DNA of 64,000 nt from the NCBI GenBank assembly GCA_016702545.1, contig JADJDT010000008.1, forward strand, positions 124,001 through 188,000, read 5' to 3'. A program made the position numbers and the translations under genes. This document shows, in pieces, positions 51,318-60,068 of the stretch. The first letter of the stretch is position 1. Each line of letters begins with the position of its first letter. The notes beneath the pieces are model-generated. The model was not told the origin of the DNA. It saw only the letters and a program-made list of their open reading frames with translations, and did no database searches. The stretch comes from Pseudomonadota bacterium (lineage in GTDB: Bacteria > Myxococcota_A > Polyangia > GCA-2747355).

Positions 51318-53750
51318 ATGCACGCGTGGCAAAGGGTGCGGATGGGGATGGTGCTCGGTGTGGGGCTGGCTTGGAGCGGTTGTGGCCCGCAGCGCGAGGA
51401 TGACCTGGCGACGCGCTCGGCGCAGCCGCTCGTCTCGGTGACGCCCGTGGTCGGGCCGGAGCTCACCCCGTCTTTCGAGCCCGAGGCGCAGCCGCTGCCG
51501 GGTTTCGCGCGCTACGACCTGCTGGTGCTGACGCCCCACGCCTTCCGCGTGCCGGCGTTGCTGCTCGCCGCGCACAAGCAGACCACCGGCATGCCGACGC
51601 TGGTGCAGGAGGTCGAGGCCATCGCCGCGGATCCCGCCTATGCGGCCGGGCGCGATCTGCAGGAGCGGCTCAAGCTCGCGCTGCACACGCTCTGGCAGCG
51701 GCACCAGCTCAAGTACGTGCTGCTGCTCGGCGATGCCGACACCTTTCCCGTGCGCTGGATCTGGTCGCAGGACCTGGTTTTCTACGGCCGGCGCTACCAG
51801 CCCTCGGACCTCTACTTCGGCGACCTGCTCGATCCCGCCGATACCCGCGCGATCAACGACCGCGATGACGGCCTGTTCTCCAACTGGGACGCCAACGGCG
51901 ATGGCCGCTTCGCCGAGTTCTTCGCCCCCGAGGGCTTCTCGCGCAGCTGGGCCGACCTCAACCGCGACCGCCTCGACGCGGTGCCCGAGGTCGCGATCGG
52001 CCGCGTGCCCGCCTCCACGGTCGACGAAGCGCTGCGCATGGTGGTGAAGATCGTCGACTACGAGCAGCTCGCGGCGCCGAGCTGGGCCAAACGCGCCCTG
52101 GTGATCACGGGGGACTGGGACAACCCCAACGGCACAGCCGACCAGATCGCCGCGGCCCTGCAAGGCGATGGGTACAGCATCAGCAAGCACTACTGGAACC
52201 CGGGCGACCCGAGCTGGGGCGATCCGGCCAAGGTGCTGCAGCGCCGAGCCACCCTGCGCGCCGCCTTCGCCAGCGGCTACGGCGTGGTCTCCTATCTCGG
52301 GCACGGGGCCAGCGACGTCTGGGCCGGCTGGTATACGCGCGACGACGTGGCCGACGCCGACACCGGCACTCGCTTGCCGATCGTCTTCGCGGCGGCCTGT
52401 GAGACCGCGCGCTTCCACGTCGCCGAGGGTCGCTACCGCGACCGCCAGGGCAATCTGATCGAGTGCTCGGTCAACCTGATCGACGGCGACGCGACCTTCC
52501 GCCTGCTGCGCGACACCGCGCAGCCCGATCGGCTGCGTCTCGACACGGTGAACCTGCCGACGGTCCACAGTGCCGCGCGTGCCGATAACGGTGAGCTGAC
52601 CATCGTCGCCGGCGGAGGACAGTGGTTCATGCGTACCGCGCCGCAGGACGACCCGCGGCGCTACTGGCACTCGCTCCAGGCCTACGGCGATCCGACCCGC
52701 TACCTGCGGCACCAGGGCTACCGCGGCAAGCTGACCGTGGTCGCCAGCACGCTCGACCGACAGGACGCCTCGTTGCGCGCGGTACCCGGGCTGGCCGCGC
52801 CGTGGAGCAGCAACGCGGATCTCGTCTCGCTCGAGTCCTGGAACTATCCGGGCTGGTATCTCGTCGACGACAACGGCGCGCTGCGGCTGCAGCAACGGCT
52901 CTACTGCAACGCGGACTTCGACCGCCGCGCCACCTTCGAGGCGCGTCCCGGGCTGGCCGCGGCCGCGGCGCTGTCCTTGCGCCTTTACGCCGAGCCGACG
53001 CGCTTCATCCGCGAGCGTGACGGTCTGCTCTACGTCGAGGCCGGCAGCGGCGCGGCCTTCAACCAGCAAGCGACCTTCGTCGCCGTGGCGGCGCAGGCCG
53101 ACCCGACGCCGAGCTACGCCTCGCTGCTGCAGCCCGGCACGAGCAACTACATCCAGCGCGGGCTCAACGGCAACGCGGCGCGGGTCCAGCCGGTGAGCAA
53201 CGACGGCGAGCGACCGCTCGCCACCTTCCGCCTGCTGCCCGCGCTCGATCGCGGCGTGACCGACCCCAACGCGGCCTCGCTGGAGGCCGTGGTACCGGCC
53301 CCGGCCGGACGCCTCGTGCGCAGCCTCGGCGCGCGCGTGCTGCGCCACACCGGCTACGTGGTCTACACCCACGAGTCACGGCCGGCGCGGCAGGCCGACC
53401 TGCCCGAGCCGGCGGCGCTGCAGACCCCCGTCGGCGATGCGGTGGTCGAGGTCGACAGTCTGGCCGAGGAGTTCTTGGTCAAGCACGACCACGGCGCGAT
53501 CGCCTACCTCGGCGCCTTCACCGGCACGCAGTTTGCCGCGATGACGCTCAACCGCCTCTTCTTCGAGGAGCTCGCAGCGCGTCACGGTGGCGTGCTCGGC
53601 GACGCCTGGCGCGCGGCGCTCCGCCGCCTGGTGGCGGAGGTGCTGGCACCGATGAGCTTCGGCGGCTGGGGGCCCGGCGCGGCCTACGACCACCTCCACA
53701 AGATGATGCTCTACGGTGACCCGTCGCTGCGCGTCGGCGGCCTGCCCTGA
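51318..53750 (+). CDS. C25 (gingipain-type) cysteine peptidase lipoprotein with inserted AbfB domain
   Basis: An 810-residue protein. The lipobox is GLAWSGCGPQ, so it is surface- or periplasm-anchored. The first C25 part (residues 55-375) has YVLLLGDADTFPVRWIW, the catalytic His in VVSYLGHGASDVW (His329) and the catalytic Cys in VFAAACETARF (Cys361). Residues about 445-595 match an AbfB-type beta-trefoil (RYWHSLQAYGDPTRYLRHQG, LVSLESWNYPGWYLVDDNG, FDRRATFEARPGL, NQQATFVAV). The C25 fold then resumes (SLAEEFLVKHDHGAIAYLGA to MMLYGDPSLRVGG). AbfB domains bind arabinose side chains. GGGAGGCAGGCA precedes the ATG. A family 2 element follows 37 bases after the stop. Confidence 0.85.
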   Translation: MHAWQRVRMGMVLGVGLAWSGCGPQREDDLATRSAQPLVSVTPVVGPELTPSFEPEAQPLPGFARYDLLVLTPHAFRVPALLLAAHKQTTGMPTLVQEVEAIAADPAYAAGRDLQERLKLALHTLWQRHQLKYVLLLGDADTFPVRWIWSQDLVFYGRRYQPSDLYFGDLLDPADTRAINDRDDGLFSNWDANGDGRFAEFFAPEGFSRSWADLNRDRLDAVPEVAIGRVPASTVDEALRMVVKIVDYEQLAAPSWAKRALVITGDWDNPNGTADQIAAALQGDGYSISKHYWNPGDPSWGDPAKVLQRRATLRAAFASGYGVVSYLGHGASDVWAGWYTRDDVADADTGTRLPIVFAAACETARFHVAEGRYRDRQGNLIECSVNLIDGDATFRLLRDTAQPDRLRLDTVNLPTVHSAARADNGELTIVAGGGQWFMRTAPQDDPRRYWHSLQAYGDPTRYLRHQGYRGKLTVVASTLDRQDASLRAVPGLAAPWSSNADLVSLESWNYPGWYLVDDNGALRLQQRLYCNADFDRRATFEARPGLAAAAALSLRLYAEPTRFIRERDGLLYVEAGSGAAFNQQATFVAVAAQADPTPSYASLLQPGTSNYIQRGLNGNAARVQPVSNDGERPLATFRLLPALDRGVTDPNAASLEAVVPAPAGRLVRSLGARVLRHTGYVVYTHESRPARQADLPEPAALQTPVGDAVVEVDSLAEEFLVKHDHGAIAYLGAFTGTQFAAMTLNRLFFEELAARHGGVLGDAWRAALRRLVAEVLAPMSFGGWGPGAAYDHLHKMMLYGDPSLRVGGLP

Positions 53751-53787
53751 GGCGCAGCGCAGGTGCCTCGGCTGCGTCAGTGCGGTC

Positions 53788-53950
53788 CTAGAGCACCGAT
53801 CGGGTTGACGGACCGAGCGAGGTGAAGCAATTGGAATCATTGGCTAGGCGCGACGAGGGCGCCTGCTGTTGGCAGGCAACCGACGAGCAACGACGCCAAT
53901 GATTTCAAGGGCAAGCCTCGCGACGGGAGTCAGCCCGATGGGTGCTCTAG
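53788..53950. repeat. CTAG-ended MITE-like element, family 2, copy F
   Basis: A 163-base element with inverted ends: CTAGAGCACCGATCGGGTTG from the left and CTAGAGCACCCATCGGGCTG from the right strand. Inner palindromic pairs continue (for example AATCATTGGC on both arms). No gene. The ends are the same as copy E, while the middle differs. Confidence 0.85.
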
Positions 53951-53995
53951 GGTCCGGGTTCGCGAAGAAGCAGGGGGCTCGTGGAGAAGCGTGGC
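53951..53995. repeat. duplicated 19-mer pair beside element F (related to 55148-55199)
   Basis: Two diverged 19-base units (GTTCGCGAAGAAGCAGGGG and GCTCGTGGAGAAGCGTGGC). The same arrangement, preceded by GGTGCTC and GGTCCG, recurs at 55148-55199. The rest of the gap up to 54154 shows no gene. Confidence 0.6.
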
Positions 53996-54154
53996 TCGAT
54001 GCTGAAGAAGGCGTCCTGGATCCCTGGGTCCCTGGCTCCCGTGGGTCCCGGGAGCACCCGTGACCAAGCCACCAGCGAACGAGACCTCGACGGTGCGCGC
54101 CCGCTCGCGCACGTCCACGCGAAATCAACCCCAGGCGAGATCAACCCCGGTCCT

Positions 54155-54658
54155 TCACGGCCAATTGACAACCCGGTCGCCGATGCGCAGTTGCTCTGGC
54201 CTCGCGCCCTCGGGCACGCCGTTGTCGTCGAAGAGCTGAGCTTTGGTTGTCTGTCCGGGTTCTAACGGGGCGTTGCGCTTGGTGGGAAAATAGATCCAGA
54301 CCATGCTGGGCGCGGGACGGCCGTCCTTCAGGGTCAGGCTGGCCTGAGGCCGAGGAACCTTGTCGAGGTCCACGCTCTCGGCGCTGATGTTGGTGACCTT
54401 GAACTCGAAACGCAGCTTGTGACCGGTGACCCGGGCAACGGTGTGATGCTTCTCATAGTCCGCCGCGGTCATTTCATGCCGCAGCCCACCCGTGGTCCAA
54501 ACCACGGGGCTGAACTCAAGGGGTGTGACAGCGGTATATTGCTTCCATCTCAGGGTGCCCGGTTTGTTACCAGGGCCCGTGGTACAGCCCGCGAGGGCCA
54601 GGAAGCATGCCGCGAACGCGACCAACACGACACGCGCGCGACGCTCGTGGGTCAGCAT
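54155..54658 (-). CDS. small lipoprotein, unknown function
   Basis: A 167-residue protein with a clear lipobox (VAFAACFLALAGCTTGPG; Cys at about residue 25). AAGGAGG lies just upstream of the ATG at 54658, one of the best ribosome sites in the window. The mature part is a beta-rich domain (HKLRFEFKVTNISAESVDLD, PQASLTLKDGRPAPSMVWIY) similar in style to DUF4352-like or immunoglobulin-like extracellular domains. Its start is 12 bases downstream of a truncated HEPN frame on the same strand, suggesting that a rearrangement joined the two. Confidence 0.7.
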   Translation of the reverse strand: MLTHERRARVVLVAFAACFLALAGCTTGPGNKPGTLRWKQYTAVTPLEFSPVVWTTGGLRHEMTAADYEKHHTVARVTGHKLRFEFKVTNISAESVDLDKVPRPQASLTLKDGRPAPSMVWIYFPTKRNAPLEPGQTTKAQLFDDNGVPEGARPEQLRIGDRVVNWP

Positions 54659-54670
54659 CGATGACCTCCT

Positions 54671-54784
54671 TCAGGCGTGGGAACTCCAAAGCCGCTCACG
54701 GGCGGGCAGCAGCGCCACCTGCGCCTCCTCGAGCGTCGCAAGGGCCTGGTGCGCGACGGCCAGCGCGAGCTTCAATCGCTCCAC
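54671..54784 (-). pseudogene. truncated HEPN/HI0074-type partner of the nucleotidyltransferase
   Basis: A 37-codon frame starting GTG, reading MERLKLALAVAHQALATLEE, then an unrelated end and TGA. This start is typical of the nucleotidyltransferase substrate-binding (HEPN-like) proteins, which are usually about 130 residues. It overlaps the nucleotidyltransferase stop by 13 bases, the normal arrangement for these pairs. Only the first helix remains, so it should be non-functional. Confidence 0.6.
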
Positions 54785-55068
54785 TTGATACCCTGCCCTT
54801 TCACCGCGGCCGCGAAGTCCGCGCTCGTCGTGCTCAGGTCGACGACATCCACACGCTGAGGGATCGTGCTTTCTTCGAGCGCTTCGCGCAGCGAGGGCAG
54901 CAGCCCGACCGGCAACGGCTGCAGCGCAGCGATGCCGACATCGATGTCACTACCCGGACGCGCAGTCTGCCGTGCATACGAGCCGAAGAGGTAGATCTCT
55001 GCCGGATGCCCGCGCAAGAAGCGCGAGACGATCGCGCGGACCCGATCGAGAGCGCTCACGTCCGTCAT
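54772..55068 (-). CDS. MNT-type minimal nucleotidyltransferase
   Basis: A 98-residue protein with the polymerase-beta-type signature IYLFGSYARQTARPGSDIDV (GS-X10-D-X-D) and a third acidic position near VDVVDLS. These proteins form two-gene modules with HEPN proteins: the MNT partner usually AMPylates and silences the HEPN RNase toxin. The partner here is truncated to 37 codons, so this is a decayed module. The ribosome site is weak. It lies between repeats and an IS3-family remnant. Confidence 0.75.
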   Translation of the reverse strand: MTDVSALDRVRAIVSRFLRGHPAEIYLFGSYARQTARPGSDIDVGIAALQPLPVGLLPSLREALEESTIPQRVDVVDLSTTSADFAAAVKGQGIKWSD

Positions 55069-55147
55069 CGGCAGGGAGTCTAATACGCCCCGAGTCCCGC
55101 ACGCCCCGCGCCCTCCGGCGCGCCCCACGGCATTCGGTGGGGTGCTC

Positions 55148-55199
55148 GGGTCCGAACCAGGGTTCGTGAAGAAGCATGCAGTTCGTGGAGAAGCATGCG
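55148..55199. repeat. duplicated 19-mer pair beside the IS3 remnant (related to 53951-53995)
   Basis: Two tandem 19-base units (GTTCGTGAAGAAGCATGCA and GTTCGTGGAGAAGCATGCG). The preceding GGTGCTCGGGTCCG resembles the right end of element F plus its flank, without the TA. Confidence 0.6.
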
Positions 55200-55210
55200 G
55201 CAGCGGGTCT

Positions 55211-55342
55211 GACGATGCAGCGCGAGAAGACGTCGACGACGAAGGCCACGTAGGCAAAACCAACCCAGGTAGCGACGCAGGTCAGGTCGGCCACCCAGTG
55301 CTGATTGGGACGGTCGGCGTGAAACTCACGCCGACCGAGGTC
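55211..55342 (-). pseudogene. IS3-family transposase (OrfB) fragment
   Basis: A 44-codon fragment reading EFHADRPNQHWVADLTCVAT, then WVGFAYVAFVVDVFSRCIV. This matches the start of the integrase core of IS3-group OrfB proteins, including the first catalytic Asp in WVADLT. Both ends break off: upstream the frame has no OrfB homology and downstream it enters the 19-mer repeats. No terminal inverted repeats of an IS3 element are visible. Confidence 0.75.
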
Positions 55343-55444
55343 GAGGGGCGGGAGGCCGCGTCCTCGGCCACCGCGGTCCGGGTGAACGCTCGACCCCGAA
55401 CCGCCCCGCGCCGGCGGCGTAGCGGCCGGGTCGGACGCGCAGCG

Positions 55445-58400
55445 CTACGGGTCCTCTTCGAAGGCTCCGATCGAGAAGCCCGTCCCGCCGTTACTCGGCA
55501 GCCCGCTCGTGCGGTCGAAGGCCCTGGTCCTCGGCGCGCCGTCGCGGTCCGTGCTGAGGCCGTAGCCACTGAGGTCGAAGCCGCCGGCCCGCAGCGCCAC
55601 GGGCGAGGCGCTGGTCAGGTGGAAGTCTCCGTCCTCGGGCCGGGCGAAGCCCTCCCGGCCTGCCAGGAGGGCCATGATGTTGCGGCTTCCGCCGCAGAGC
55701 TCCGTATCGCGGCCGCCGCCGGCGAAGCAGTAGTTGCCCGAGGACGTCAGCGTCGGCTGCTGCGTGTTGGGAAGAAACGCGCTCACGAGAGCGGGCGAGC
55801 CCTGGAGGTGGATCAGGTTGTTGAGCACCGCCACCGCCATGCTCCGGCTGTCGTTCGGGGCCCGGCCCTGGATCAAGAACGCCAGGGTTTGATGCGCTGC
55901 GGGGCCGGACTGCACGAGCGTGTTGGCCAAGACCGAAGCCGACGACTCGACCAGGTGGACGAGCACGACGTCGCCCGGGACCGTGCTTTGCGGAGGCCCC
56001 CAGACGACGTTGTTGGTGATCGAGAGTGCGCTTGCCAAGCTGCCGGCCAGCCCTCTGACCAACTCCGGGGCGGATCCGGTGGTGATGGAGTTGCCTTCGA
56101 TCCGGGCGCGGGCCCTGAGGCCGATCTCGATCACCGTGTCGGTCGTGGCGGACCTTCCGCCGCGGATGGTGTTGCCCCGCAGCAGCACCTCGGTCTGCGC
56201 GTCGCGGAACTCGATCGCGCAGCTGCCACCCTCGCCGCTACTGGTGCCACCGTCGATGGTGTTGCCGATCACCTGAGCGCTGCTGTCGGTGCCGTAGAGG
56301 GCATGGAGCGGGTAGCCATCCACTGTTCCCGTGGACACCCCGGCTGCCGCGCCGGCTTGGATCACGTTGTGGCTGAGGGTCGGGCCGGCCGACGCGATCG
56401 AGACCGCCGCCACATGGGCCGCGCCGCGGGTGTTTCCGACGATCGTGAAGCCGTCGAGCACCGTCTCCGCGCCCAGCTTGGCGCCGACGAAGGTGACCGT
56501 GGCGCGCGGGTTGAAGCTCGTCTCGGGCAGCCGGACCGCAGCGTGGCCTGGCTGGTCCTGGGCGTCCTTGTCGCCCACCTCCTCGAGGACGGTGATATGA
56601 GCTGCAGCGTTGCGGGTCCAGCCGCGGGACTCGTAGCCGCCCAATAGCTCGACGCGCTTGTCGATCACGAGGCCCGGGAAGCTGAGCCGATAGTGGCCCT
56701 CGGCCACGAGGATGCGGTCGCCGGCGGTGGCCTTGAGCAGCGCGGCCCCTACCGTGGCGAGGGGAGCGCTGGCGCTGCCGGTGCCGCTCGCGTCGTCGCC
56801 GGTCTGGGCGACATACAAGGTCGTGGGTTGGCGTCCCGTGGCGCTCACGACCAGGCTGATGTTTCGGCGATCCGGGTCGTTGCTCTCGAGGGTCAGGGTG
56901 GCGCGGCGCAGGCCAGGCCGCAGCGGACGCGCCGTGAGGGGTACCCTGGCCGACTCGCCGGGCGCGATGGTGAGGCCCAGGATCCACACGATCCATCGGT
57001 CGGGCAGGGCGAAGTCCTGCGTGTCGCCGCCAGCGAGCCTTGCACTCAGGAGCACCAGTGGGACGGTACCGGTATTGAAGACGCGCAGCGCCGCGGCCGG
57101 GAAGGCACGGTCGAGCGGCACGGGGCCGAAGTCGAAGCCGCCCGTGACCGGATCGATCTCGGCGCAGGTGGTGTCGCAGTCCATGATCGCGATCGCGGGC
57201 GCCGCGGCCTTGACCGGCAGGGTCTGGAGGTGGAGCTCGCTGACCGCACCCTCCGCGTCGCGCACGCGCACGGACACGCGAGCCTCGCCGGCCCTTCGTG
57301 GCGTGTAGACGACCGAGGCACTCCGTTGCCAGGTGCCGTTGGCGAGGTCGAGGCTGCCGCCCGCTGTGCTGGTCGGATCGAGCTCGTAGGCGTACTCGAG
57401 CGGCGTCGTCCCCTCGGGGTCGGTCGCCGCGACACTGAGGGTCGACGGCCGATTCTCGTAGACGGGCTGCGGCGCGACGCCCACGCCGCTGATGATCGGC
57501 GCGGCGTTGAGCAGCTCGATGGTGAGGCTGGCCTTGACCAGGCCGCCGTTGCCGTCGCTGACCGTGGCCTCGAGCGTCGCGAACTTGTCGTCGCGTCCGG
57601 CGTGGAAGGTGAAGCCCTGCTCGCTGCGCGTCAGCGAGCCAGCGCCCGCAGTGACCACGAGGGAGGACTGGAGGGTGTCGAGCGATCCATCAGGGTCGGT
57701 CGCTGAGAAGGTGATCGAGGCGTCGCTGCCGCGCACCACGCGGGCGGGCGTCGCGGCGAGCTCGGTGATGATGGGGGCGCGATTCACGACCTCGACGGTG
57801 AGCTCGGCCTCGGTTGTCGCCCCCAGCGGGTCCTCGGCCGTGACCTTGACCCGCACGGGCCCCAGCGCCGTACCCGCCTTGAGGGTCGGCGTGCCGTCCT
57901 CGTCGGCCACGGTGCCGCTGCCGGCCAGCACCGTGTAGCGGTAGCTCAGGGTCTGCCCGTCGGCATCGTTGGCCGCGACGATCAGGCCGACCTTGCCCTC
58001 ACGTGGCGTGGAGGTGCTCGAAGGCGCGAAGCGCGTGATCGACGGTGCCGTGTTGGAGACAGTGACGGAGGTCGAGGCCGTCGCTGACAGTCCCAGGTCG
58101 TCGCGGACCGTGACCTCGACCTGGCAGGTCGCGGGCGCCGCCAGAGTCGCCGCAACCTGTGCTCCGGTCCCCGCGATGTCGCCCGAGCAGGCGATCAGCT
58201 CGTAGGCGTAGCTCAGCGGGTCACCGTCGGGGTCCGCGGCGACGGTGTTCAGTTGGGCAGTCTTGCCGACCGGGGCCGCGGCGTCGAACGAGGCGATCGT
58301 CGGTCGCGCGTTGACGATCGCGATCACCAGCGCGGCGGTCATCCGTCGGGCTTGGCCGTCGGTGACAGTCACGCCGAGGGCTACGTTGCCCGGTATCGAC

Positions 58401-58756
58401 CCGGCCTTGAAGGTCGCGTCGGGCCCGGCGCCGGTGATCGCTCCCTCACCGCTGATCACCTGAAACGCGTAGCTGAGGGGCGGAACGCCGCTTGCGGAGA
58501 CGTGGAGCTGCACGGGTTGGCGACGGGGCACGGTGCTCGTCGCTGCGCTGAAGTCCGTGATCTCCAGGGGGACGAGCGGCTCTGTTCCAGGCCCGGCACC
58601 GTCGGGCCCGGCCGAGGCACCGCGGTCGGGCGTTGCGCCCAGGCCAGCATCAGCCGAGCGCGGCGAGCGGCTCGCGTCCGTAGTCGGCCTAGTCGCGTGA
58701 TCGCCGCACGCGGCGAGCACGCAGAGCGTGATCCATATGAAGAGCTGCTTCGACAT
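55445..58756 (-). CDS. large lipoprotein: Ig/PKD-like repeats, ASH-type domain, right-handed beta-helix
   Basis: An 1103-residue protein. Lipobox ITLCVLAACGDH. Residues 60-560 hold five or six beta-sandwich repeats of PKD/cadherin style, with motifs such as AADPDGDPLSYAYELIACSG, AANDADGQTLSYRYTVLAGS and SATDPDGSLDTLQSSLVV. Residues 585-690 resemble an abnormal-spindle/Hydin (choice-of-anchor D) domain (RVFNTGTVPLVLLSARLAGG). From about 695 comes a DUF1565/NosD-like right-handed beta-helix beginning TTLYVAQTGDDASGTGSASA. CGGAG precedes the ATG at 58756; the frame open to 58993 is not protein-like. Probably a long surface-exposed adhesin or carbohydrate-binding protein; no catalytic residues were identified. 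Confidence 0.82.
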   Translation of the reverse strand: MSKQLFIWITLCVLAACGDHATRPTTDASRSPRSADAGLGATPDRGASAGPDGAGPGTEPLVPLEITDFSAATSTVPRRQPVQLHVSASGVPPLSYAFQVISGEGAITGAGPDATFKAGSIPGNVALGVTVTDGQARRMTAALVIAIVNARPTIASFDAAAPVGKTAQLNTVAADPDGDPLSYAYELIACSGDIAGTGAQVAATLAAPATCQVEVTVRDDLGLSATASTSVTVSNTAPSITRFAPSSTSTPREGKVGLIVAANDADGQTLSYRYTVLAGSGTVADEDGTPTLKAGTALGPVRVKVTAEDPLGATTEAELTVEVVNRAPIITELAATPARVVRGSDASITFSATDPDGSLDTLQSSLVVTAGAGSLTRSEQGFTFHAGRDDKFATLEATVSDGNGGLVKASLTIELLNAAPIISGVGVAPQPVYENRPSTLSVAATDPEGTTPLEYAYELDPTSTAGGSLDLANGTWQRSASVVYTPRRAGEARVSVRVRDAEGAVSELHLQTLPVKAAAPAIAIMDCDTTCAEIDPVTGGFDFGPVPLDRAFPAAALRVFNTGTVPLVLLSARLAGGDTQDFALPDRWIVWILGLTIAPGESARVPLTARPLRPGLRRATLTLESNDPDRRNISLVVSATGRQPTTLYVAQTGDDASGTGSASAPLATVGAALLKATAGDRILVAEGHYRLSFPGLVIDKRVELLGGYESRGWTRNAAAHITVLEEVGDKDAQDQPGHAAVRLPETSFNPRATVTFVGAKLGAETVLDGFTIVGNTRGAAHVAAVSIASAGPTLSHNVIQAGAAAGVSTGTVDGYPLHALYGTDSSAQVIGNTIDGGTSSGEGGSCAIEFRDAQTEVLLRGNTIRGGRSATTDTVIEIGLRARARIEGNSITTGSAPELVRGLAGSLASALSITNNVVWGPPQSTVPGDVVLVHLVESSASVLANTLVQSGPAAHQTLAFLIQGRAPNDSRSMAVAVLNNLIHLQGSPALVSAFLPNTQQPTLTSSGNYCFAGGGRDTELCGGSRNIMALLAGREGFARPEDGDFHLTSASPVALRAGGFDLSGYGLSTDRDGAPRTRAFDRTSGLPSNGGTGFSIGAFEEDP

Positions 58757-59133
58757 TGTGGTGCTCCGCCAACGGTTGGAGCTCAGGCCGTCGCCCCGAG
58801 CTGTTTGGGTGTTGGCGCTCGGCAAGCTGCGAAGGGCTGCGCCCGGCGCCTTCGCTTCGTCGCCCCGCGCGGCGCACGGGCGCGGCTCGCAGAGCGTCAA
58901 CGGTGAGACACAGTGTGAGGGCCAGGCAAAGACGGTTCCTGGCTTCGACCAGCGGGGTAAGCACTGAGAGAGCGGCAACTTCTGCATGAGCAACCTCCAG
59001 CCAGGGAAACAACCTGGCTGGCCGGCAATGCAGCGCGTGTGCCGGGTGGGAGCTGGCCGGGGCAGGCGCGGTTGGGTGCAGCGACCGCTGCCGCCGGCTC
59101 AGCAGCACCCCCGGCTGGCCCCTGACTGCGGGG
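58757..59133. other. intergenic region with one hairpin, no gene
   Basis: About 377 bases between two minus-strand lipoprotein genes. It holds the hairpin at 58997-59021 and probably the promoter of the downstream gene. Frames crossing it have no credible start or domain. Confidence 0.5.
58997..59021 (-). terminator. possible terminator hairpin after the DNRLRE lipoprotein gene
   Basis: A perfect 9-base stem CCAGCCAGG/CCTGGCTGG with a 7-base loop, about 110 bases downstream of the stop at 59134. No T-run follows on the minus strand, so Rho-independent termination is uncertain. Confidence 0.4.
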
Positions 59134-59916
59134 TCACCTGCGGTAGGTGACCGACAGGATGGGGTCCGTGTCGGTGCCTGCGCCCTCTTTCGAGCGCGCG
59201 TAGTTCTCGTGGTGCTCCGGGGTGGTCGAGGGATCGAAGAGCGTGGCGCCGGCGAGCACGAGCGTGAGGCGCTGGTCGCCCGCCAGCTCGCGGGTGGCCG
59301 CCACGGTCAGGTCCCAGGACTTCCACACGTTGTCCTCCTCGAAGGCCGGGACGGTCGCCAGCACCTCCGGGTCATAGGCGGGCTGGGTGTTCCAGGTGAG
59401 CGCGCCTTCGCTCCAGTCGTCATGGGCGGAACGGTGAATGACGTAGTCCTGCGTGCCCCAGTGGGCAAAGAAGACAAGCCGGAGGCTGGCGCTGAGGATC
59501 GTGGCGTCGGCGGGCAGGCTGCTCAGGTCGAACTTCAGCCACGAGCGCATGTTGCCGTTGGACGGAGCCGCGCAGTAGCCGGGGGTGAGCTCGGCCGCCT
59601 CCCCGCGCGGCTGGTCCGGCGAGCCCGCGGCCACGTTGGTGTCCTCCAGCGCGGGGAGATACGCCGTGGTCACCCGCACGCCGACGGCAACGTCGGGCTG
59701 CCCCAGGTCGGGTGGAGAGGGCGCCTCGGCATCGCTCGCCAGCGAGTGCGCAGCGTCGGGATAGCGCGCCTGCGCGTCGTGGTCGCGCGTGGCATCGCGT
59801 TGCGGCGAGCCGGCGCCATCCGCGCCGTTGCGGCGGCGGGGGTCGAAGCCGAAGCGTGTGCACCCCGCCTGCGCGAGCAACAGCGCGAGCAGCGCGCGTA
59901 AGCCAAATTGCAGCAT
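59134..59916 (-). CDS. DNRLRE-domain (CBM96-like) lipoprotein
   Basis: A 260-residue protein. Lipobox ALLLAQAGCTRF at about residue 19, then a Asp/Ala-rich linker. The DNRLRE domain (about residues 85-258) reads AYLPALEDTNVAAGSPDQPR, MRSWLKFDLSSLPADATILS, SLRLVFFAHWGTQDYVIHRS, WSEGALTWNTQPAYDPEVLA and YARSKEGAGTDTDPILSVTY. In other proteins this beta-sandwich sits beside polysaccharide lyases or cell-wall proteins and is thought to bind carbohydrate. Here it is the only domain. The ATG at 59916 lacks a clear ribosome site. Same direction as the large lipoprotein gene downstream. Confidence 0.8.
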   Translation of the reverse strand: MLQFGLRALLALLLAQAGCTRFGFDPRRRNGADGAGSPQRDATRDHDAQARYPDAAHSLASDAEAPSPPDLGQPDVAVGVRVTTAYLPALEDTNVAAGSPDQPRGEAAELTPGYCAAPSNGNMRSWLKFDLSSLPADATILSASLRLVFFAHWGTQDYVIHRSAHDDWSEGALTWNTQPAYDPEVLATVPAFEEDNVWKSWDLTVAATRELAGDQRLTLVLAGATLFDPSTTPEHHENYARSKEGAGTDTDPILSVTYRR

Positions 59917-60068
59917 GGTTTGCGATTCTACAGGATGCGCGCGCCGCCTCGCAACGAGACGTTGCGTTGATGCGGGACGAAGCGGCCTCACGCAAGCCTT
60001 GTAAGCCTTGTGGTGTGGGCCTCGACCTGCGCTGCGGCCGCCTGGTCGGGCAGCGCGCGCTTCGCGCT

